DNA from: Branchinecta lynchi
Taxonomy: Eukaryota; Arthropoda; Branchiopoda; Anostraca; Branchinectidae
Reading direction: 5' to 3'
DNA length: 64,000 nucleotides
Assembly: GCA_023053575.1 (NCBI GenBank)
Contig: JAKZAP010000020.1
Location: forward strand, 16,053,998 to 16,117,997
In this document: positions 34,471 to 46,471 of the stretch, piece by piece
Numbering within the stretch: position 1 is the first letter of the stretch
Layout of the letters: each line of letters begins with the position of its first letter
Notes under the pieces: model-generated
Databases searched by the model: none
Seen by the model: the letters and a program-made list of their open reading frames with translations, nothing else
What the model was told of the DNA's origin: nothing
Made by a program: the position numbers and the translations under genes

Positions 34471-36045
34471 TTGAAAGTAGAAATTTAGATTTTTCAGTAG
34501 TAGGCTACTGGTGAATATGATTTGCATTTGTCAACTCGGTTATAGCTTTTTTTCTTTTATGGGTTGGATACTTACAATTGAGGGCCGGAAATAGAAATCG
34601 AGGAACTTTACTTTGATTTTTATTAACGTACTTTGATTTTTCTAAAATATACAAGCAGACTTCGAAATGGAATAGAAAAGTACCAACCATACTTTTGTTT
34701 ACACATTGTAATCTTGGTATTTACCACAGCGGTCCTTGGCCCTTCCGAAGTTGGAGCCCTGGAGGCCCTGTCCAAACAGAAAAGTATTTCTGGGCTAGGG
34801 ATTTTCTTGAAGCCTACTTTTTAATAATTTCTGATTGGTCCAGGCTCGAAGTATGTTGAGAAAAAAAGAGACGCAGCGGAAAAAGAGCAGACTTTTTTAC
34901 TATTTTTCTGTATTACGGTATTATTGTATATTTATACCTATTTCTTGTTAAGTAATATTTAGTATTTTAGCGAACAGAATGTCAAAACTTATACAACGAC
35001 ATTATTAACAAAAAGCCGAATGGCCCATGTTCACGCCCATAAACACATAGCCAAAATAATAAATTCGTTCGGATTAAAAACTGTGTTTGCTAGGATCGAC
35101 ACCACGGCATTCCACCTTTATTAATCCAGTTATTCTATCTTACAAAGTAGAGACTTTTCAACAAACTCACACATTCTGGTTATTTAGTTTAATTTGCTGA
35201 TCTTGCCATTGCTTTTATTTCGATAATTGAGCTGGTTACAAGTATGTCTGGGTCTAGGTGAGGAAAAACCTGGTGAACCCCCGGACATGACCCGCCCCCC
35301 CCCCCCCACACGTTAATAAAATGCAAAATATTTTGATGATAAGGATAGGTAGAGGCGAGCGGCCAGCGAGCCGTCGTCACGCGTTTACATTTAACTTGCG
35401 TGTCTAGGGAAAATCTTTAAAGTTTAAGTGATAAGCCAACTTATTTGTGTCATTTAACTGAATAGACTGAATTGTTTGGATTCAGCAAAGGGATTTTTTT
35501 TTATTTTCCGCTATCTGCTCTAGTACCTTCTGAATATCTGCGGCCCGTTCCCGTAGCTTAAATTCTACTATTGACGCGGGAAATTTTAATCTCAACACAA
35601 CTTTTTCGGTGGGCAGTGCTGAGATTGGTGAAGATCATTTAGTGTCTGAACAAAAATAAAATCATAAATCTTTCTCGTAAGGCAAACTACAAAAATACAA
35701 GCGCATAGAGGTACCCCAAACCCCACGAAAATTCCACTATTTGAAAATCAGATTATTCGTAAATAGCGTAACAACAAAGTAGCGCATTTTCAGTGGGTCT
35801 TCAAGCCAATTTGAAAGTGATGGGTAACTAGATTGTCCTATCCAAGTGTTCGCGGTCCAAAATGCAGTTTTTAATAAGATTATATAATTACCTATATATT
35901 TGCATCCGGGTGGGGGGGGGTAGGTTTGGTACCCGCCCTTTTTGGCCAGGAGATTTTGGCACTCGAGGGATTTTCGCCGGGGGTGGGGGTTCTATCCGGG
36001 ACCCGTCCTACCTACATTGGTTAATTATGTTTTGTTTTTTTTTAG
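34471..36045. other. Lasp intron 4, distal part, no gene seen
   Basis: No repeat family member is recognised. The last 20 bases before 36046 are a strong polypyrimidine-AG (TTTTGTTTTTTTTTAG). Confidence 0.4.
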
Positions 36046-36125
36046 CAATGTCGCTTATCACGGTGATCTTGAGAAGAAAGCCATTATGGAGCAAAAGCGG
36101 TCGCTCACCGCTGGAGAAGATGCAG
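36046..36125 (+). CDS. Lasp: Lasp exon 5 (nebulin repeat 2)
   Basis: A strong acceptor (TTTTTTTTTAG) precedes 80 bp whose first base completes the Ser codon split at exon 4. It reads NVAYHGDLEKKAIMEQKRSL then TAGEDA, ending GATGCAG|GTATGA in phase 1. S-N-(V/I)-x-Y-H-x-(D/E)-(L/F)-E-K is the second nebulin repeat of LASP. Exon 6 needs exactly one base from here and gives GTG (Val). Open sequence upstream of 36046 in this frame is intron and should not be counted as coding. Confidence 0.93.
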
Positions 36126-38500
36126 GTATGAGACAACTATTGCGATATCGATACAGAGACCTTTCTAAAATCGGCAACAATCGGGCGCCCGTCATTCGTC
36201 CGCCTCCGATTGCCAAGACTCAGCCACGCGTTGAGCCTCCCGACAAGCCGCCAATCGAGCCGCTCGATATAGGCGATGAACCAATCGGGTTGGACTACGA
36301 GAGCCTAAAGCGACACGATACGCGTATCGCGGTTAAGGAAAAAGAGGCGATAGTTGGTGGTTGTGTTAAAGGAAGTATCGATAAGTTGAAATTAAAGAAA
36401 AATGTTGAAAGTGGGGAAGCTGGGCTTGGTGGCAAATCCTCTGGTAAACGTAGACTTCTAGATGGGGCTGATGAAATAAGGGAATGTTCTAAAGGGAAGA
36501 AAGGTGAAAAAATGATTGAAGGAGAAACCGAAAGGGAAGTGCGAAAGGCAGAAGAACGAAGGAAGAAAAAAGAAGAAAGGGCGAAAGTAAAAGCGGCGTA
36601 CGGTGAAGTCGATCCCGGGTTTTTCGACCGTCTTTCTAGCTACCAAAACGCGATGAAAGATGTTAATCGACTAAAAGCTGTTTACGGGCTCCGGAAATTT
36701 AAGGAACTTTTCGGAAGCGGAATTTCAAATCGTCAGCCTGATTCGGCCGGAAGTCTAGACCTGCCGGAAAGCATTGGACGAGAATCATTCTTTAGTACCA
36801 GAGACAACGAAAATATAAAACTTATGAATAGTACGAAAAAGAAAGGTCTAATGGAAAACGGCTACTCAGTAGAAAATGTACAGGAAAAAGTAAAGAAACA
36901 TAGAACAAGAATAAACTCCGGTAGACGGGATGTTGGTACTGAAATAGAAGAGCAAAATGAAACTGGAAAACTGAGAAAAGCGACTGATGAACAAAAATGT
37001 AAAAGTAAAGAAGTCAAAGAAAGACAAAGGATAAAACAAGGCCGCGATCATGACATCAAAATAAAAAATGCCTCCGAAAGAAATCCGAACGAACGGGACG
37101 AAAACAAGAAAGGAAAACGACAAAATACAAAGAAAAACGGCAGAGAATATGATACCGGAGAAGAAGAAAATATAGAAGGAAAACTCTCAGAGAAAAAGCG
37201 AAGTAAGGCCACAGAAAATGAGAAAGCAAAACGAGTCAACAAACACAGAACGACTGAGGGAGTAGAGGAACAAGAGAAGGAAAGCCTAGGAAGAAAGGAA
37301 AAGATAGAGAAACTGTTTGAAAGAAAATGTGTTCTGTCAAAGCCGATGGGAAAACCCGCTTGCTTTGCGAACGCCATCGTTAAGAAGAGGAGTGTAACGC
37401 TTGGCGCGATAGCAAATGAGTCGGTAGATAGCGCTAGTAACGGCGCCATATTTGAACAGGTCGACTCAGAATTCAGCGACACGGATGGTGATTCGTACAA
37501 CGATACCGCATATGATTCATGGGACGAAGAATCCGATACAGAGAAAAGGCATTATGCAAATGGCGGAAACCCTAAGGGAAAATCCGGCCTTGGAGGTAAC
37601 AGATCTCGCACAGAAGAGGAATCCATGTCTACGAAAGAGAATGTAACGGTTGTAAATGGGGAGCCAAGCAGTAACAATGGAAAAAGGACCAAGAATGGTT
37701 TGGGTAGAAACCGAATGGTGGCCGAGAAAGATGGAGTAAATAACCCCTCTGAACAATCGTCACGATTAGAGAGGAGTAGGGAAATAGCGCAAGCAGTGTC
37801 TGTTACTGATCGGATTCGCGAGGTTCTCGAAGATATGAAGTTCGAAAAGCAGATAGACGACTTGTTCCTCGACTCCTATGCAAATCGGCGGAATATGATC
37901 TACGATTATGAATGCAAAACTATTCGAAAGCCGAAATTCTTCCATGAAACAGTCTTTGAAACGCTGAAAAATTATCCTGAACTGGCGACAGCCCTTGAGA
38001 TTGAAGACATCTATGGAAAATTCGACTGGGACGCTTTCTTTCAATTACCCTTTGAAGGACGAATTTTGTTTAAAGGGATCATGACGAGGCTCGAACCCAC
38101 GCCCCTTGATCCGGGGAAGTCGTCGGTGCGTCGACTATTCCGCTCCAAATCTGACATGGCGCTATCGAGCTGGATGCATCCGAGGAATTCAGTTGTGAAG
38201 TTGTCACATCGACATAAGACAACTTGGTATTCTGAGAACGATCTCTCAACGGAAGACTTCACTGAGCATATTTATGAAGAGTTCAAACAACGCAAGGCGG
38301 TCATTGATGAAAAGTTTAAAGCAGCGTTGGTGGGCGATGAGTGCATTGACTCGCTAAATGTCGACACGTTTGTTGATTTGAACAGCTGTGATTGCTGCTT
38401 TAAGGAAATCTTCAGACACTGCTCCGTAGACAATCCACTCTTGCCTGTTTTGATGAACTGCTTTGGCAACTACGATCAACATATTATATGGTCCTTTTAA
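36126..38500 (+). CDS. Lasp: Lasp exon 5 extension: alternative 3'-terminal coding region, 791 codons
   Basis: If the donor at 36126 is skipped, the exon 5 frame continues uninterrupted to TAA at 38498-38500, with AATAAA at 38650. Exons 1-5 plus this give 934 residues, of which 144-934 are isoform-specific. Visible parts: a Pro-rich stretch just after the junction (IRPPPIAKTQPRVEPPDKPP); a long Lys/Glu/Arg-rich region, about residues 212-545, probably helical or disordered, with basic clusters (KGKRQNTKKNGR) that could be nuclear signals; an acidic Ser/Asp patch near 588-619 (SEFSDTDGDSYNDTAYDSWD); and a better-ordered C-terminal part, about 699-934, with aromatic/hydrophobic spacing and a CDCCFKEIFRHC motif. 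I do not recognise a family. Such a long open frame cannot be chance at this base composition. Alternatives: a separate intronic gene starting at ATG 36086 (in frame, good context), or a captured mobile-element ORF. Confidence 0.75.
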
Positions 38501-38649
38501 AAGGAAGTTTGATCGCCACATAGTTGGACTACGAGTTTATAATGCACTGCCGCAAATGTGCTGGCTTAGGGGGTCCTCGTAGGGCCAACAACCATCTTGG
38601 TACTTTTTACGTAAAGATGATATTTATACACGAGATTTTAACTGTGACA

Positions 38650-38655
38650 AATAAA
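38650..38655 (+). promoter_or_regulatory. Candidate poly(A) signal for the exon 5 extension
   Basis: AATAAA lies 150 bp after the TAA that ends the extended exon 5 frame, a normal 3' UTR distance. It supports use of this region as a 3'-terminal exon. Confidence 0.5.
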
Positions 38656-38743
38656 CCTGAAAGAACTTTACATATAGAAGTCTGGGACTCCAATATCCCC
38701 TCGAATACAGTCCAGAGACGTAATGGCTTGCGGACCATGCTCA

Positions 38744-38821
38744 CAAGCCCATTGATGGCTCAGTTAGTCAGCGCAGCAGCAGTTCATGCCGAAGGTTACG
38801 GGTTCAAATCCCCCCCGAGGA
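38744..38821 (+). repeat. tRNA-like sequence (tRNA pseudogene or SINE head)
   Basis: It has an A-box-like TGGCTCAGTTAG and a B-box GGTTCAAATCC. It shares its flanks with the tRNA-Thr-like locus at 22540: GCTCACAAGCCC before it and GAGGA.CATT...TTAGTTCAC after it. Shared flanks indicate a repeat family and not two independent tRNA genes. The anticodon arm does not fold well. Confidence 0.5.
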
Positions 38822-39245
38822 TCATTGATCTTTTAGTTCACAGCTTGGAACACCAAAAAGAGTTGTAAAAGCAATACGAAAGGAATTATTTCATTTGATG
38901 TAAAAAAAAAAAGTTCAAAGAGGAGCAGAAACATCTTAGTGTTGAACAAAAAATCAAAGAAGTATTCAAGGAAGTATTCAAAGAAGTGTACGTCTTCTGT
39001 AGTCTGAACTGAGAAGATATCCTTGGGGAATATACAAATTGATGATTTTGAGGTACAGAACGACCCTTGATCAGTCGGAAAGACGTGCTTCAGAAGTCGC
39101 TACCTCTCGTGCCTGTTTGGATCGATCACTGGCAGCAGACACTATTTATTGTGCCCAGTAAAGTACTCCGTAGATTTATTGACCTTTTCACGGCGTTTTC
39201 AAACGTTACAGAAACTTTATCATGTGACGTTGTGTCAGCAAATAT

Positions 39246-39425
39246 CAGTCTACTAGAGCGGTCGTAAAAGTTTTCTCGAAGTATATCGTATGATGTAAGA
39301 AAACATGGGCCTGTGGACCAGACTTTTGGGGGGATTTGACAGATTTACGAAGTGGGTGGTTTGGGGGTAGCTGAACAACCATGTGGTGGTGACAGACGAC
39401 TGTCGGAGTTCTGACCGAAAACATT
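39246..39425 (-). repeat. 175-bp repeat D, copy 2
   Basis: Inverted copy of 33809-33985, about 85% alike. Borders: CTACTAGAGCGGTCG on the left and TTCTGACCGAAAA on the right. It has no coding potential. Confidence 0.7.
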
Positions 39426-40098
39426 GTTGATTTGCTTGCGGCAAGTTTTTACGTTGTGATTAAGTCTACGTTACTTAAAGGTCTTAGTACTGTTTTGTTT
39501 CTAATCTTTTGTGATCTTCTTACGCTTATTGTTATTTTAAAAAGCCAATTTCGGCTGTTTTTCAGTTCTTTCGTTTTGTGTACCCAGCGAATTGAAATAT
39601 TAAAAACCTTTTGCTTAGCCTATTTGGTAGCGCTTCATCTCCCAAAACTTCTTACACCGACATTAACGCATCATTCACTCACACGCACTACTTGTTCTTG
39701 CCCCTTCCCCCCTCCCCTTCCGGTCCTCTCAATCTTTGCTTATTCGTTTACTTTTTGTTGCATGTCCCCAGTCTTTTGCGAGAATGGAGGCATGTTGGTC
39801 CATAAATGTTTAGAAGCTCAGTTATTTTCCTAGTGTCTCTTCTGGGCGACCGCTCCGTCTAATCGTTCTTTTTACTGGACTGAGCAATTCGTTTTGTTGT
39901 TTCGTTTATCTTTATTTAGGCTAGAATTGCACACTTATACCTATACCAGGGAGGGAGCTCAGGAAAGAGTGCTTGAAAAATCATAGCCGACTTTTCGTTT
40001 TTGAGTAATTTGCATATATCGTCTCTGTCACGAATTAAGGGGTCAAGCGACATTTTTCAGAATAAATATTCCTTCAGCCCAAGCTGACTGCGAATCAT

Positions 40099-40306
40099 AT
40101 TTGATAATGCAAAACGGACACGTCAGCTGAATTTTATTGGAGCTATATTTCGGCCCTTCTTGGCAAGGGTCCTCTTCAGGCTCAAAACCGCTCAACTTGG
40201 AAAAACGAACTTGTGGGAAAACCTTGTGGGAACTTGTGGTTTTCCCCACGACCGAAATATGGCTCCAATAAAATTCAGCTGACGTATCCGTTTTGCACTA
40301 TCAAAT
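40099..40306. mobile_element. Foldback element F, copy 1
   Basis: The 55-bp inverted repeats (starting ATTTGATAATGCAAAACGGA) differ at only three positions and bound 208 bp. TA dinucleotides flank the ends. A shorter relative lies at 44450-44530 (81 bp), and an isolated left end near 45355. Confidence 0.8.
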
Positions 40307-40535
40307 ATAAATTTTCAGAATGTTCAGGAAAAGAAAAACGTTTTAAATAATCTGTTTTTGACCCGATCTTGGTGACTTTTATGTCGAATGACATCTTTCT
40401 TTACAGCGGATAGAAGAAAGGAACATACGAAAAATGTTTTTTACGGATATACCAATGATCTTTAAGTCGCTTAGCTCTTTCTGACCGTTGTTGCTCCTCG
40501 TGTTGCTCTGCTCTGTTTGACCGTTCTAGTGGTGG

Positions 40536-40867
40536 CACAGGCGTTACTAGCCAAAATGTTTTTTTGGGGGGGGGGCGAGGCATTTACCGACTGGCTGGTA
40601 ATTTTTACCGACTTTTTCTGCAGAAAAAAATGACTGTTTTCAACAACAAAAATGACATTTTTGAAAAAACATCGACTGATTTTCAGAAAAACCGACCATT
40701 TTGACGAAAAATCGACCAATTTTCAGAAAAACCGACTGTTTTCATGAAAAAAAATCAACTGTTTTGACGAAAAATCGCGAGGATTCGCGCCGACTCGGTT
40801 ATATTTTACCGACTACCCGGCAGCATTGGGTGGGCGTCCCCCCCCCCCTCCAGTCGTGACGCCCCTG
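40536..40867. mobile_element. hAT-type MITE, 332 bp
   Basis: A perfect 8-bp duplication, AGTGGTGG (40528-40535 and 40868-40875), flanks CACAGGCGTTACTAG and (reverse complement) CAGGGGCGTCACGAC. G-runs lie inside both ends. The interior is a degenerate tandem of about 36 bp built on GAAAAACCGAC and TTTTGACGAAAAATCG. Confidence 0.8.
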
Positions 40868-40938
40868 AGTGGTGGTTAGATCTTTGGAGCCTCTGAAAAC
40901 ATTTACAGTAGATGCAGGAGTTAAGACCCATAGTCCTG

Positions 40939-41434
40939 AGGCCTTTTTCCGCGAAACAATTGTGGGCCACACACTTTTGAGTATTTGTCGCGGAAACACG
41001 ATTGTGTGCCACACAGTCGAGCCACTAGTTGAAACTCGCAGAAACGTCGTTTGTCTATTTTTTGCGGTAATTTCAAATATCTGAAAATAAAAACAAAATT
41101 TGTGTAAAAATCTCGATAAATAGAACTCCTGGCTTATTTCCTTACCATTCTGTACAAAAAGTAGCCTCAGTTTTAAGTCTGTATGCTCGAAAAATTAGTT
41201 AGCTTTATCGTTTAGACACTATTTTGCTGCTTAATTTGAATTTCCCGCCAGAATCGAACCACAAAATCGACAATCACCTCGCCCGTTCTTTGTCGAATTT
41301 GAGCCACAAAGCGAGCCACGAAAATCTTGTTGGTAGCGGAAACAAACTTGTGGGCCGCACGAAGGACCTGCGGAAACACTCTTTTGGAGCCACAGTCGAC
41401 CCACGAACTGTTTGTGGAGCACGGAAAAACGCCT
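40939..41434 (+). mobile_element. TIR element family C, copy 2
   Basis: It runs AGGCCTTTTTCCGCG...CACGGAAAAACGCCT, colinear with 16685-17153 and slightly longer. The interior keeps CCCGCC.GAATCGA.CCAC and AATCTTGTTGGT.GCGGAAAC. No ORF is supported. Confidence 0.65.
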
Positions 41435-41587
41435 CTAGTATCAATAACTCATTTTCACAAAATCTATCGCTTGAACCCTTAATCCTTGACAGTGACCATA
41501 TGATTCCCAGTAGCTTGGACAAAAGGAGTATTCTTTTCATACTCCATTTATGACGAATTCTTTATCATACAAATTGATAATAAATAC

Positions 41588-41607
41588 ATCATCATCATCA
41601 TCATTTA
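41588..41607 (+). repeat. (CAT)n microsatellite
   Basis: Six uninterrupted CAT units (ATCATCATCATCATCATT) lie next to an A+T-rich stretch. Confidence 0.9.
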
Positions 41608-41734
41608 GGGCAGGCTACGTGCAAACAAAAAATATAAAAGTTGAAAAACAAATGGAACAAAAGGATGTAGCAGCTATTCGAATAGTATACTTCCGCTACT
41701 GTAAATCCCTCCTGTACTTGCCAATTTGATATAA

Positions 41735-41985
41735 AAGTCGAAAAATGATAAATAAATTTTCAGTAACTAAAATATAACTGTTAAACTTGACGAGCTGCAT
41801 AGGACTCTGTCGGTCGCCGCGTTTTCTCCGCATCACGGTCTTGTCCGTTTGTTTGAAGTTTAATCTGTTTGAAGTGTAAATTTGTATCCTAATTTGAGTT
41901 GTGTTTCTTTCTTTCCTCTATTACTCCATTATTTCTGTTTTATAGAAGTGGGTAAAGAAAAAGATTAATTCATTCAAAACAAAAA
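41735..41985 (+). repeat. LINE 3'-end repeat, copy 2
   Basis: Same orientation as 6780-7010 and colinear with it through TATAGAAGTGGGTA and the AT-rich tail. Only the 3' part of an element remains. Confidence 0.55.
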
Positions 41986-44299
41986 AGGGTAGAGAAAAGG
42001 ATAAAAAGAAACAACAAGAGAAAAACGAAAGGGACGAAACAAACCTGGAGGAGAACAGTGTTGGATCTTACTCAGCGTATTACTCCGGCTGTCCGGTGAA
42101 TACACCACTTTTATTTTCACGGGCCGGCAAAATCCGGACTGTGACGGGATCTTTTTAAGTAGGATACGCTCGATTTTCGAAAGGAAATCGGTGTAGAAAT
42201 CTCCGCTACTTCTCAGATTTTCGCCGTTTTGAGCCCAGTGTGGCCAGGCTCTGAAGCTTGCCAAACTCCATTCCAGTCTGCCATGATCGTGAGCGACTCG
42301 AGTCAGCTCCCATACTATTTGTATGCAATTATTTAACCTTTGAGCTCGTGAATAACAGGTGAAATCACGGAGTACGTAGAAAAAGAGAAGAAAAGCACAC
42401 ATTTTAGCAGCGCTTCTTCGAACTCTCTCCTTGACTTTAACAATTCGCTATTCGGGGTGAATCACATTATTAGGCCTTCAAATAGGAGTATTTAAGACCC
42501 ATAATGGCAATGTCAGACAAAACTTCCAATCACCTGAAATTGCAAGTCCTAAGTTGCACAAAACGAAACAATGGATAAAGATGGGGGTTTCAAAAGCTTA
42601 TAATTCCATAACGGAGCTAGGTATATTATATAAGGCAGAATAAGTAAGAGGGGTCCTTTAAAATAGTTCTGATTACAAAGATATTAGTAAATAAATAAAT
42701 ATACAAATAATGTATAACAGTGAAGGAAAGTTTTTAAATGTGAAATATTAACGAACGTCGCTGACAGGAGGGGGAGCCGTAGCTCCAAAGGTAAACAAAA
42801 AAAATAAGAAAATGGGAAACGATGATACGCGGATTTAAAGTTTAACTGAAAAGATAGCTTATTTTTAAATGTTTATCGGGATTTAATGAATATGTACACG
42901 AATATATTTTTTTATTCGGTAGTAGTGGAACAAGACATTTTTATCTAGTTCCGAAAATTGACTCGCACGTGTTTCGGCCCTATTCCGTGAACCTTTAAAT
43001 ACATGCATAGCAGCATAGGGTAACGTACACATAGTCGCGCGTCGCTGGAGTTCTTGGTACAGCATTGGGCTTGGTATGATCAAGCATTGCATAGCCACTG
43101 CATGTCTGCATGGATACAATAATAAAACGAAGGTTCTCCTTCAAGATTGTTTGTTCTTTCTTAGTACATTGCTCCTGTGTAGCTTATTGTCATCCACAAG
43201 GTCCTTCCACTGTCGTGATTCCTCGGCGACCTTGCCCCTATCATAAGTTTCCTTAGTTTAGATCAGTGGTTCCCAACCTTTTTCGTGCCGCGTACCCCTA
43301 ATCAAGGATCCAAAAGGTTGCGTACCCCCTTTTCCAGAACTTGGAAAACACATTATTTATTGTCATAAATGATGAGTCATACATGGGTAGGAAAGTACAA
43401 AATTGAATACCACATCAATAAGACACATTTGAGGCTGCTTTACAGCAAAAATTTGTTCAAATCTTAATTCAATGTCATTAATTGTTAAGTCAGCCTGTTT
43501 CTACCGGATCAGCACATCACGATAGCAGCAACTGGATTTTGGATCCAGTTATAAGTTGTAGCCCATTACTGCAAACTAATAAATACCTGTCACGGGAATA
43601 TTTTTCTCTTATGTCAGGAAAATCAAGACTATAATCAGTGCTCCATGTGACACATCTTGTTTTCATCGAACTGTTTAGCAAACAAATTAGTTAGCTTAAT
43701 TCGCGACCTGATTGACAATATCACTTGCTATGTCTTCGATTCTTCTTGAAACAATATTGTTTGACACGGGAACAAGTTTGACGGCAGTTGGCTAGCTGTT
43801 TTGAAATCAATATGATATAATTCAATTTCACTAGAGGCTTGTAATCAGAGGCGTAACGTACGGGTTACCTCCCCCCCCCCCCCCCCATTAGTAAGGTGTA
43901 GTTAGCGGACTTAGAATGTAACATATGGAATTTGCGTCTCGGGGGTTAGGAAGAATGAATTCACTTACGGAAGTAGGTTGCCTTGGCATTATAGACACGA
44001 CGGGTCCTTTAAAGTTTAGGTGAACGAGTTCGCAGTCGTTTTATCTATGTTGGGTAACATGATAGCAGCAAGATAGAGGGGGTTCAGAGAAATATTATGG
44101 CAATCGTGAAGAGTGGGTTGATTGGGGCAGAACGATCGCAGTATTCAATCTGACCATAGAGATGGCCCATCATCGCTATATCGGGTAGGGGACAGAAGTG
44201 CCCAAAGTTAGGATAAGTTAGGTTTTTGGATTGTTTAGCTAAACATGAATACAAAGCCTATGAAGAATAAAACTTATTGCAACAAAAGGACAAGACCAA
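41986..44299. other. Lasp intron 5, little recognised
   Basis: Two orphan hAT-type left ends are visible: CAGTGGTTCCCAACC at 43264 and CAGAGGCGTAACG at 43846, the latter followed by a run of C. No right ends or target duplications could be paired with them. No gene is seen. Confidence 0.4.
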
Positions 44300-45060
44300 A
44301 GGTTTCGATGGGATCCCAAAATTTTAATATTTGCTCCGGACAATTCGGTCTTCTTGGTATTCGGTCTCCAACAGACTTCTAAACATTTTTACTTTGAAAT
44401 TTTAAAACAGATTAAGGTCATTGGTAATAATCGGATAGACCAAGTTCGTATTTGACTGTGCAAAACAGATACGCCAGCTGAGATTCGCTAAGTTCAGACA
44501 TATTCAGATATCCGTTTTGCGCTATCAAATATTCAGACATGGATTCAAGATATGGTTTACCCTATAGCCTACGTTGCATCTCCTTCCTTCCTTACTTCCG
44601 CCCAACTTCCGGTTTCGGAAGGATTCCGGACAAACTACTTTTCTGGCAAAACACTAAAGCTCAAAAACTAATTCAGCATGTCTTCTTGCCCCTACATTGT
44701 ATCTCTAATCAACTTCAGATTAAACTTTTACTTTTTACAAAGTTTCCGGTTTTCGCCAGATTCCAGGTGAACTGTTTTTCCGGCGAGAAAATAAATTTCG
44801 TATTCGATTCAGTATGTCTCCTTACCGCTAATTCGTCTGTTTAATTAGCTTTTAAACAATATTTTTTGTTCCCTTAATTTCAAACCCCTCCCCCACCCGT
44901 AAATATAAGGCTACATAGCCCATCTTTGGCTATGGTACCAAGTTTGATCAAAATGTCACAACCCCTTAGAGAGTTATCGTGCTAACAGACGGACAACGTT
45001 TGCGATGTCAGAGGTATCCCTCCACTTACGTTTTCGTCCACCAAAAGCCCAAGGGCTTGT
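44300..45060 (-). repeat. Family 2 repeat, inverted copy with deletions
   Basis: Read on the minus strand it starts near CGTAAGTGGAGGGATACC and ends TGGGATCCCATCGAAACC then TTTGGTCTTG, as in the copies at 33130 and 52788. Fewer internal units are present. A small foldback element (44450-44530) is inserted in it. Confidence 0.65.
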
Positions 45061-45601
45061 GCTGCAGATGACTAATAACTAAAATAACTAACAAGCAATA
45101 ACAAAAACGTCATAATTCTTAACTTTTTATCTACCAAACTAGGATGAAAAGAAAAGAAAAATGAGAAGAAAGAGAATTGAGTCGAAAAGTACCTTTCGCA
45201 GTGAAGACCCAAATTTAACTTTATCGCCAGCATAAAAAGAAAGTATTAGCCATTTCGTAACCGTCGATAATTTAGGATATTTTAAGTTAGAATATAGGAC
45301 CAAAAATAAGATACTATAGTTTTCCTTTCGTCCAAGCTGACTTCAAACCCTATAATTTGACTACGCGAAACAGATTGGCACTTTTGGGAAGGTTTATACT
45401 AAGACTAGTGACCACCTTTACGACAAAGGAGGAACAAAGCTCTTTGTGCACCTTTCATGCGTTGCAGCAATCGTGAAAAAAAGCACCAAGAAAAAGATAT
45501 ATCTGTTGAAGTATAGGCAGTGGACGGTCCTTGCGAACAACTGAACGATTTGCATACGCCTTTGCTAAGACCTGCTTCCTTCAGACCAATAGCGCCTGTT
45601 A

Positions 45602-45975
45602 CCCTGGGTTCACACTGAGGCGATATCGGCCATCGCCGAGATTTTCGTCGCCAAAATCGGCGATTTCTGTTGCTTCTTCAGGCGATTTTCAATATTGGGA
45701 AAGTTCAACTTTAATCGGGCGACAGTACGATTTTATTCAAGCAACAGCAACATGGACGACCCTTTGATGATTCACTTTTAGAAAATTAATTATTGCTGTT
45801 CAGTTCTACCCCATTTTGTATGAAAAGCGAGAAAAGGGCTGTAATTTCAAATTGTTCGCGTTAAGTTCTATTGCCGACGAAAATTCAGTGTGAACATCCA
45901 GGCGATAAAAATCTTCTGTCGCCGCGATTGAAAAGTCTCGTTCATCGCCGCGATTTGCTCTGTGTGAACCTAGGG
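45602..45975. mobile_element. Harbinger-like MITE, copy 2
   Basis: It runs CCCTGGGTTCACAC...GTGTGAACCTAGGG, 374 bp, flanked by TTA at 45599-45601 and 45976-45978. About 85-90% identical to 10074-10455 over its length. Confidence 0.85.
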
Positions 45976-46144
45976 TTAGTAGACCCGGTCTTGCACCCAT
46001 TTTCCCGTCGAGAACGTGCTTATGATTTTGGGCATGCGCCCGAAATTGAAATTGGGCATGCGCCCGCCGGTTCGGAGCCCCTTTTTAGTTGCCCCTGTGT
46101 TTTTCGTTACTAATTTTGTTTGTTTTTTGGCTTGCTCCGTCCAG

Positions 46145-46402
46145 TGTCGTCCGAGTCTCCCGAGCCCAAGGAGACAATCCCTGAGTACCAGCCCCCCCTA
46201 CCCGCTTCTGCCTACCACAACACTCAGACACAAAAGCCACTCATTGATCCTAATGCGAATCAGTATACACCCGTCAAGATACCGGTAGCGAGCCAACAGA
46301 AATTTAGTGTGGGGAGTGTGCCGTCCACCCAGAATGACTCGCCGTACTCTGCCAGACAGCATTCCAGCTCGACTGTTATCTATTCTTCACAACAGAAAGA
46401 AG
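46145..46402 (+). CDS. Lasp: Lasp exon 6 (linker region)
   Basis: The acceptor CTTGCTCCGTCCAG precedes 258 bp open in one frame and ends GAAAGAAG|GTATTT. Entry and exit are both phase 1, and joining to exon 5 gives GEDA-V-SSESPEPKE. The product is Pro/Ser/Gln/Tyr-rich (IPEYQPPLPASAYHNT, DPNANQYTPVKIPVAS, SPYSARQHSSSTVIYSSQQ), like the unstructured linker between the nebulin repeats and SH3 domain of LASP proteins. Exact phase agreement with exon 5 is the main support. Confidence 0.8.
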
Positions 46403-46471
46403 GTATTTTAGTTAAACTATATGCATGCAGGTCCTGTCGGTGCTAACACCTTGTGATTGAATATCTTATTA

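Noticed and set aside
35942..36045. N-terminal part of the long open frame before exon 5
   Set aside because: It has no ATG start, includes a G-run and the polypyrimidine tract, and exon 4 joins in exact phase at 36046, so it is intron.
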